NCBI RefSeq assembly: GCF_004745505.1
Contig: NZ_RKLX01000002.1
Coordinates: 124,001 to 188,000 of the forward strand
Source: Levilactobacillus suantsaiihabitans
GTDB lineage: Bacteria > Bacillota > Bacilli > Lactobacillales > Lactobacillaceae
Reading direction: 5' to 3'
DNA length: 64,000 bases
Each line of letters opens with the position of its first letter. Positions within the stretch are counted from its first letter, which is position 1. This document shows, one piece after another, positions 60,279 through 64,000 of this stretch. The notes beneath the pieces are model-generated. The model did no database searches and was not told where the DNA came from. It was given only the letters and a program-made list of their open reading frames with translations. Made by a program: the position numbers and the translations under genes.

Positions 60279-60294
60279 GGTGTATCGATACACC
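60279..60294. promoter_or_regulatory. LacI-type operator upstream of the SDR gene
   Basis: GGTGTATCGATACACC is a perfect 16 bp palindrome with central CG, as is usual for LacI-family sites, about 75 bases before the SDR start. Confidence 0.75.
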
Positions 60295-60420
60295 AAAGAG
60301 TATAACCGCCTTAATTTTAACTGTCAACTACAATTACCAATAAAAAAAGCGTAAACCTAATCTGGTCTACGGATTTCGTCATCTCATTTTCTTTTTATTT
60401 TAACGCGCTTGCCGAACCCG

Positions 60421-60598
60421 AAACGAGCCTGGGAGAATACTATCCCAGGCTCGTTTCACTTCACCTTTACATCGCTGAAACGTGTGCCAAAAGGCGACCG
60501 ATTCCGATTAAACCTGATAACTAAACAATCCAAGACCAGGATTATTCGGTTATCAGCCTTAATGCTCGCCGGCCAATCGCCTTTTGTCTCACTCTCGT
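60421..60598. repeat. Family B repeat, longest stand-alone copy
   Basis: It opens with the perfect hairpin AAACGAGCCTGGGA...TCCCAGGCTCGTTT. CACCTTTACATCGCTGAAACGTG follows, then GCCAAAAGGCGACCGATT, an inner stem CTGATAAC...GTTATCAG with AATCC/GGATT inside, and the closing AATCGCCTTTTG. It lies upstream of the SDR gene and downstream of the small membrane protein genes. Confidence 0.7.
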
Positions 60599-60616
60599 TT
60601 TTCATATGTATACCCT

Positions 60617-60796
60617 TTACCGCAGGCGCACTAACCCCTTCACCAGGTAGAACACGCCGCCTAAAAACAACAGGAAGCACACCCACCAGAACACACTGGT
60701 TACCCGAAATGGCAGAATATTCCAAATCATTAAAAACATAATTAACAGTCCACTCCAGAAATCCAGTGAATGGACGAAACGCTGATTAAATTGCAT
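60617..60796 (-). CDS. Small membrane protein, 59 aa (tandem paralogue)
   Basis: ATG at 60796 follows AGGGGGT at 5 bases. The peptide MQFNQRFVHSLDFWSGLLIM has two hydrophobic segments (about 15-30 and 35-55) and ends VKGLVRLR. It aligns with the gene directly upstream at 60806 (FN..F..S..FW.GL, SV, GV..L..GL), so the two are tandem duplicates. The gap is 9 bases. Its function is unknown. Confidence 0.75.
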   Translation of the reverse strand: MQFNQRFVHSLDFWSGLLIMFLMIWNILPFRVTSVFWWVCFLLFLGGVFYLVKGLVRLR

Positions 60797-60805
60797 GGCT
60801 ACCCC

Positions 60806-61000
60806 CTATTTTTTCTGTGGTCGTGTTGACCCAAATAGACCACGGGACAGTTCGTACACGCCAATCACGACCAGGATGACGGACACCACGATTTCGTAGA
60901 CGCTGTTACCCGTCAATGGTGAAAAGCCCCAGCCACTCAGTACCAGGGCGACCAAGCCACCCCAGAAATTTGACGAACGATAAAATTCCTTGTTAAACAT
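60806..61000 (-). CDS. Small membrane protein, 64 aa (tandem paralogue)
   Basis: ATG at 61000 is preceded by AAAGGCGG. The peptide MFNKEFYRSSNFWGGLVALV has two spans (about 13-30 and 36-52) and a basic end (STRPQKK). It is a paralogue of the 59-residue protein that follows it. The divergent AEC transporter begins about 135 bases away. The family is not recognised. Confidence 0.75.
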   Translation of the reverse strand: MFNKEFYRSSNFWGGLVALVLSGWGFSPLTGNSVYEIVVSVILVVIGVYELSRGLFGSTRPQKK

Positions 61001-61135
61001 CACGTTACTGCCGCCTTTCTATTTACCTTCCATTCTAGCACGAATGATTAGGGGATTGACTACCCAATCGTTGACAGACCTGAAAATTAGTCCCAAGATG
61101 AACGTAACCGCATCGTAGAAAGGTAGGCTATCCGC

Positions 61136-62065
61136 TTGGACATCACGCAATTATCGAATCAAATCATTCTCATGTTTATTTTAATGGCGGTCGGCCTTTT
61201 GACCCACAAACTGGGCTTCATGCACGGGCAAACGGCGACGGATCTGACCAACATCCTGTTGTACATCGTCTCGCCTTGCTTGATCGTCAACGCCTTCGAG
61301 CAACACTTCTCTGCTAGCCGCTTACAGGCGCTGGCCTGGGTCATGCTGGGCATTCTCCTGACGTACGGCGTCATGGTCGTCATCACTCAGCTGGTCTTTA
61401 AACGCGTGGCCGACGCGAATTTACAGCGCATCATGCGCTTTGGCGCGGTCTACTCCAACGCCGGCTTCATGGGCGTGCCCCTGGCCAGCGCGCTGTTTGG
61501 TAGTACCGGTGTCTTCTTTGCCGTCGCCTCACTGGCGGGCTTCAACATCTTTTGCTGGACCCACGGCATTGCGCTGTTTACGCCCCATCAGGCAGACGAC
61601 CACCACGTCAACTGGCGGCAGATCCTGCTCAATCCCAACATCGTAGCGATTGCGGTCGGCCTGATCATTTTCGTAAGCGCGATTCAGCTGCCCCGCCTAC
61701 TCAACCAGACCATCACCTACGTCAGCTCCATCAACACGCCGCTGTCGATGATCGTCATTGGTAATAGCCTGGCGGCGGTCAAATTAAATCGCCACACGCT
61801 GGACCGTCGGCTGTGGTGGCCCCTGGCTCTACGCAACGTGGTGTTTCCGCTGGTGTGCCTGCTGATCCTCCAAGCCTTTGGCGTGCGCGGGATTCCGCTA
61901 TACACGACCGTCTTAATGGCGGCTTGCCCGGTGGCGGGTAACGTAGTCCTGTTCACTCTAAAGGCCCACGGCGACACCAGCCCCGCCGTCACGCTAATGA
62001 GCCTGTCCACCATCTTGTGCATGGCCACGATTCCGTTGGTCTTTGCCTTGAGTAACTTGATTTAA
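61136..62065 (+). CDS. AEC-family (auxin efflux carrier-like) transporter
   Basis: This 309-residue protein has about ten membrane spans in two repeats with the conserved polar segments of AEC carriers (SPCLIVNAF near residue 45; TTVLMAACPVAGNVVLFTLKAHGD near 260). Known bacterial members export or exchange malate, malonate or similar organic acids. The start is TTG at 61136 after AAAGGTAGG. It is followed at once by a Family A repeat. Confidence 0.9.
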   Translation: MDITQLSNQIILMFILMAVGLLTHKLGFMHGQTATDLTNILLYIVSPCLIVNAFEQHFSASRLQALAWVMLGILLTYGVMVVITQLVFKRVADANLQRIMRFGAVYSNAGFMGVPLASALFGSTGVFFAVASLAGFNIFCWTHGIALFTPHQADDHHVNWRQILLNPNIVAIAVGLIIFVSAIQLPRLLNQTITYVSSINTPLSMIVIGNSLAAVKLNRHTLDRRLWWPLALRNVVFPLVCLLILQAFGVRGIPLYTTVLMAACPVAGNVVLFTLKAHGDTSPAVTLMSLSTILCMATIPLVFALSNLI

Positions 62066-62066
62066 C

Positions 62067-62195
62067 GAGACAACTGGCGTCTTTGAGACGCGACCTTCGG
62101 CTCAAAGCGAGGCGTCGAGACCGTTTTTTGGCTCGACCCGTCCGCCCCAGCGTTCCTACCCATATTTGGCGAACTGTAGGCGGCCAGCTCAGAGT
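62067..62195 (-). repeat. Family A repeat, partial copy
   Basis: ACAACTGGCGTCTTTGAGACGC, CTCAAAGCGAGGCGTCGAGACC, GTCCGCCCCAGCGTTC and CCCATATTTGGCGAACTGTAGGCGGCC match one side of the other copies in reverse orientation. The partner arm is missing. Confidence 0.7.
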
Positions 62196-62233
62196 TTCAC
62201 GTAACGGCAGGCGGTCACGTTTATTCCAAAGAA

Positions 62234-62271
62234 AAATGGTGCCCAGCCGCAGTGGTTGGACACCATTTTTA
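62234..62271. terminator. Bidirectional terminator before the third MFS gene
   Basis: AAAATGGTGTCCAACCACTG pairs with CGGCTGGGCACCATTTTT, with A- and T-runs at both sides. Confidence 0.85.
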
Positions 62272-62280
62272 ATCAGTTAA

Positions 62281-63714
62281 TTAACGGTCTGCCTTGGGTA
62301 AACGCAAAGCCAGCAGGAAGCCGACTAAGGCCAAGACAAAGGTGAAGTAAAAGCCGTAATGCGCCCCGTTGACGAAGGCGCCAGCGGCATTGGTCGTGCC
62401 ATTAGCCAGGTAAGCGGCTTGGCCGATGCCCAGCAAGCTGGTGGCAATCGCCGTCGCAATCGCACCCACGATCTGTTGCAGGGTGTTCATGATGGCACTC
62501 CCATCGGCGGCGATTGGGCCGGTCAGGGCGTTTAACCCGTGGGTCTGCGACGGTGACATCGCTAGCGGTGCCCCAATCATCAAGATAACGTGAGCCATGA
62601 TGACGTACCAAACGGCGGAATGCGTGGACGTGAACGCCAGCATCAAGGCCCCGACCATCGAAATGATGAAGCCTAACCGGGCTGGCATTTGCGCGCCGAC
62701 GTGGTCATACAACCGGCCAGAAACGGCGGAGACGATCGCGTTCATGACCCCACCTGGGAACATGATGATCCCGGTCAAGGCCACGGGCACCAGCAAGCCC
62801 TTTTGGATGTACATCGGTAACAGGTACATCGCGGACAGGATAATCCCGAAGTTGATCATGACCAAGATGGCCCCGATCCGGAAACCGGGAATGGCAAACG
62901 CCCGCAGGTTTAAAATCGGCTTGTCTACCGTTAACTGCCGGTGCGTGTACCAGGCCAGGATTAAGATCCCGACGATCAACGCGCCAATCACGGTTGCGGA
63001 GCCCCAACCTTGGTCACTGGCCAGGCTAACCCCGAGGACTAAGCTCCCGAAGCCTAACGTGGACAAGATGATGGATAAGAAATCCACCTTGGGCCGCGAC
63101 ACTTCGGCGATGTTCTTCAAGGAGGTTATCGCAAAGAGAAAGGCGATGACCAAGAATGGAACGAATAGCCAGAAGATCCACCGCCATGAAGCGACGCCCA
63201 AGACGATACCGGCTAAGGTTGGCCCCACGGCTGGTGCGAACATGATGACCAAGCCGACCATCCCCATGGCCGCGCCTAGCTTATACGGCGGGAAGATCTG
63301 CATGGCCACGGTAAACATCAGTGGCAAAATCAACCCGGTGGCGATCCCTTGGATCATCCGCCCAAACAACAACACCCCAAACCCGGGGGCTGAAGCGGAA
63401 ATGATGGCCCCGACCGCAAAATCGATCAAGGCAAACAGGATAACCTGCCGTGTCGTGAACCATTTCGTAATAATACTGGACAGGGGTAAGACCACCCCGA
63501 CCATTAACATATAGCCCGTCACGAGCCATTGAACCGTGGCCGTTGAGACGTTTAATTGCGCCATTAATTGTGGTAAAGCGATATTTAAGGACGTTTCGGA
63601 AAACATCCCGACAAAGCCCCCGATTAGCATCCCCATCATGGCAAGCATGGGGTGCGCGACTTGAACACGCGCTGTCTTTGCCATTTCTGGTTGGCTACTT
63701 TGTGCTGAATCCAT
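62281..63714 (-). CDS. MFS multidrug efflux pump, DHA2 family
   Basis: This 477-residue pump has about fourteen spans, the DHA2 first-helix pattern SETSLNIALPQLMAQLNVST and motif C AVGPTLAGIVLG (about residue 155). It is the third pump of this type in the window and is closest in plan to the one at 29192. It is monocistronic, with no regulator adjacent. An AAAGTGAGTG-type ribosome-binding site precedes the ATG. Confidence 0.9.
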   Translation of the reverse strand: MDSAQSSQPEMAKTARVQVAHPMLAMMGMLIGGFVGMFSETSLNIALPQLMAQLNVSTATVQWLVTGYMLMVGVVLPLSSIITKWFTTRQVILFALIDFAVGAIISASAPGFGVLLFGRMIQGIATGLILPLMFTVAMQIFPPYKLGAAMGMVGLVIMFAPAVGPTLAGIVLGVASWRWIFWLFVPFLVIAFLFAITSLKNIAEVSRPKVDFLSIILSTLGFGSLVLGVSLASDQGWGSATVIGALIVGILILAWYTHRQLTVDKPILNLRAFAIPGFRIGAILVMINFGIILSAMYLLPMYIQKGLLVPVALTGIIMFPGGVMNAIVSAVSGRLYDHVGAQMPARLGFIISMVGALMLAFTSTHSAVWYVIMAHVILMIGAPLAMSPSQTHGLNALTGPIAADGSAIMNTLQQIVGAIATAIATSLLGIGQAAYLANGTTNAAGAFVNGAHYGFYFTFVLALVGFLLALRLPKADR

Positions 63715-63842
63715 TTGTTTTCACACTCACTTTCATTTAAACACAATGGATTACTTTAGCAGAAAAAAGCCGGCTTCGTAATAGCAAATTTAGAAAAAAT
63801 TAAATTAAAACGGTTTCACGTCGACATTTCGGGCAAATTGTC

Positions 63843-64000
63843 CTACTTTTCTCCCTTGATGGCCGCCATCTGTTGGCGCAGTTCTTGCAGGCGAGCCGTG
63901 TCTAACTCGGGCGCCAGCATGGCCTGGTCGTATTCAAATTGCAGGCGCGGCAGGTCGGTAGCTGGCGTGCCCTGGGCCGTTTGGGCGGGGTCTACCAGCT
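63843..64000 (-). CDS. C-terminal end of an unidentified protein (cut by window edge)
   Basis: A minus-strand frame enters from the right edge and stops with TAG at 63845. The visible 52 residues include LVDPAQTAQGTPATDLPRLQ and a charged helix AMLAPELDTARLQELRQQMA. Codon use is like that of the neighbours and no other frame is open. I do not recognise the family. Confidence 0.55.
   Translation of the reverse strand, partial: LVDPAQTAQGTPATDLPRLQFEYDQAMLAPELDTARLQELRQQMAAIKGEK

Noticed and set aside
16998-62195. Repeats considered as a CRISPR array or insertion sequences
   Set aside because: Copies are dispersed, 70-729 bp long, structured and without spacers. No transposase gene is present in any of them.
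62597-63514. Long plus-strand open frame (305 codons) opposite the third MFS pump
   Set aside because: The minus strand encodes a complete DHA2 transporter with its motifs. The plus frame has no family features.

Overview
The window looks like a chromosomal segment of a heterofermentative lactic acid bacterium. Phosphoketolase (xfp), acetate kinase and a bifunctional acetaldehyde/alcohol dehydrogenase (adhE) are all present, together with a lactococcal-type oppDFBCA operon, LysM/aggregation-promoting-factor proteins, a HrcA operator (CIRCE) and CcpA (cre) sites. By eye the base composition is GC-richer than most lactobacilli, so a Levilactobacillus-like species is my best guess. That is inference; no rRNA or other marker gene is present. 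I see no tRNA, rRNA, CRISPR array or intact insertion sequence.

Layout. 1-2.7 kb: a membrane protein, lipoate-protein ligase and an Rrf2 regulator, all on minus. 2.9-9.0 kb: the oligopeptide uptake operon oppDFBCA. 9-12.8 kb: small membrane proteins, a universal stress protein, a pseudouridine synthase and a toxin-antitoxin-like pair with a zeta-type kinase. 12.8-17.5 kb: a possible small RNA, then an Agr-like operon of one LytTR response regulator and two histidine kinases. 17.5-21.4 kb: a GreA paralogue and a TetR/MFS efflux pair. 22-27 kb: phosphoketolase, a GntR regulator, a YbaK protein and a membrane zincin. 27-30.6 kb: an AT-richer old-yellow-enzyme/HxlR pair and an MFS pump. 30.8-34.8 kb: HD hydrolase and TetR divergent from an ABC exporter. 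35-41.4 kb: four secreted cell-wall proteins, an alpha/beta hydrolase and acetate kinase. 42-50.3 kb: adhE, a membrane-anchored glycerophosphodiesterase, a DUF1836 protein and a P-type ATPase. 50.4-64 kb: aldo/keto reductase, a YjeM-like permease, Hsp20, a RelE/YefM-like pair, a CorC/HlyC-type protein, a LacI/SDR pair, tandem small membrane proteins, an AEC transporter and a third MFS pump.

Two things stand out. First, a family of structured intergenic repeats occurs at eight places, six of them between the 3' ends of convergent genes. Its outer 16-18 bp stem changes sequence from copy to copy, yet both arms change together, so pairing is kept. One copy is 729 bp long with 14 bp perfect terminal inverted repeats and direct repeats at its edges. 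Second, the two adjacent histidine kinases have lost complementary parts. One keeps the phospho-accepting histidine but lacks the ATP-binding N and G boxes. The other keeps the N and G boxes but has glutamine in place of the histidine. They may act only as a heterodimer feeding the single response regulator.

Regulation can be read at many promoters: Rex box and cre at adhE, cre at ackA, CIRCE plus a CtsR-like box at hsp20, an 11-bp-phased TGTAAC motif shared by two cell-wall protein genes, and perfect palindromes at opp, lplA, the two TetR targets, the LacI/SDR locus and the toxin-antitoxin-like pair.
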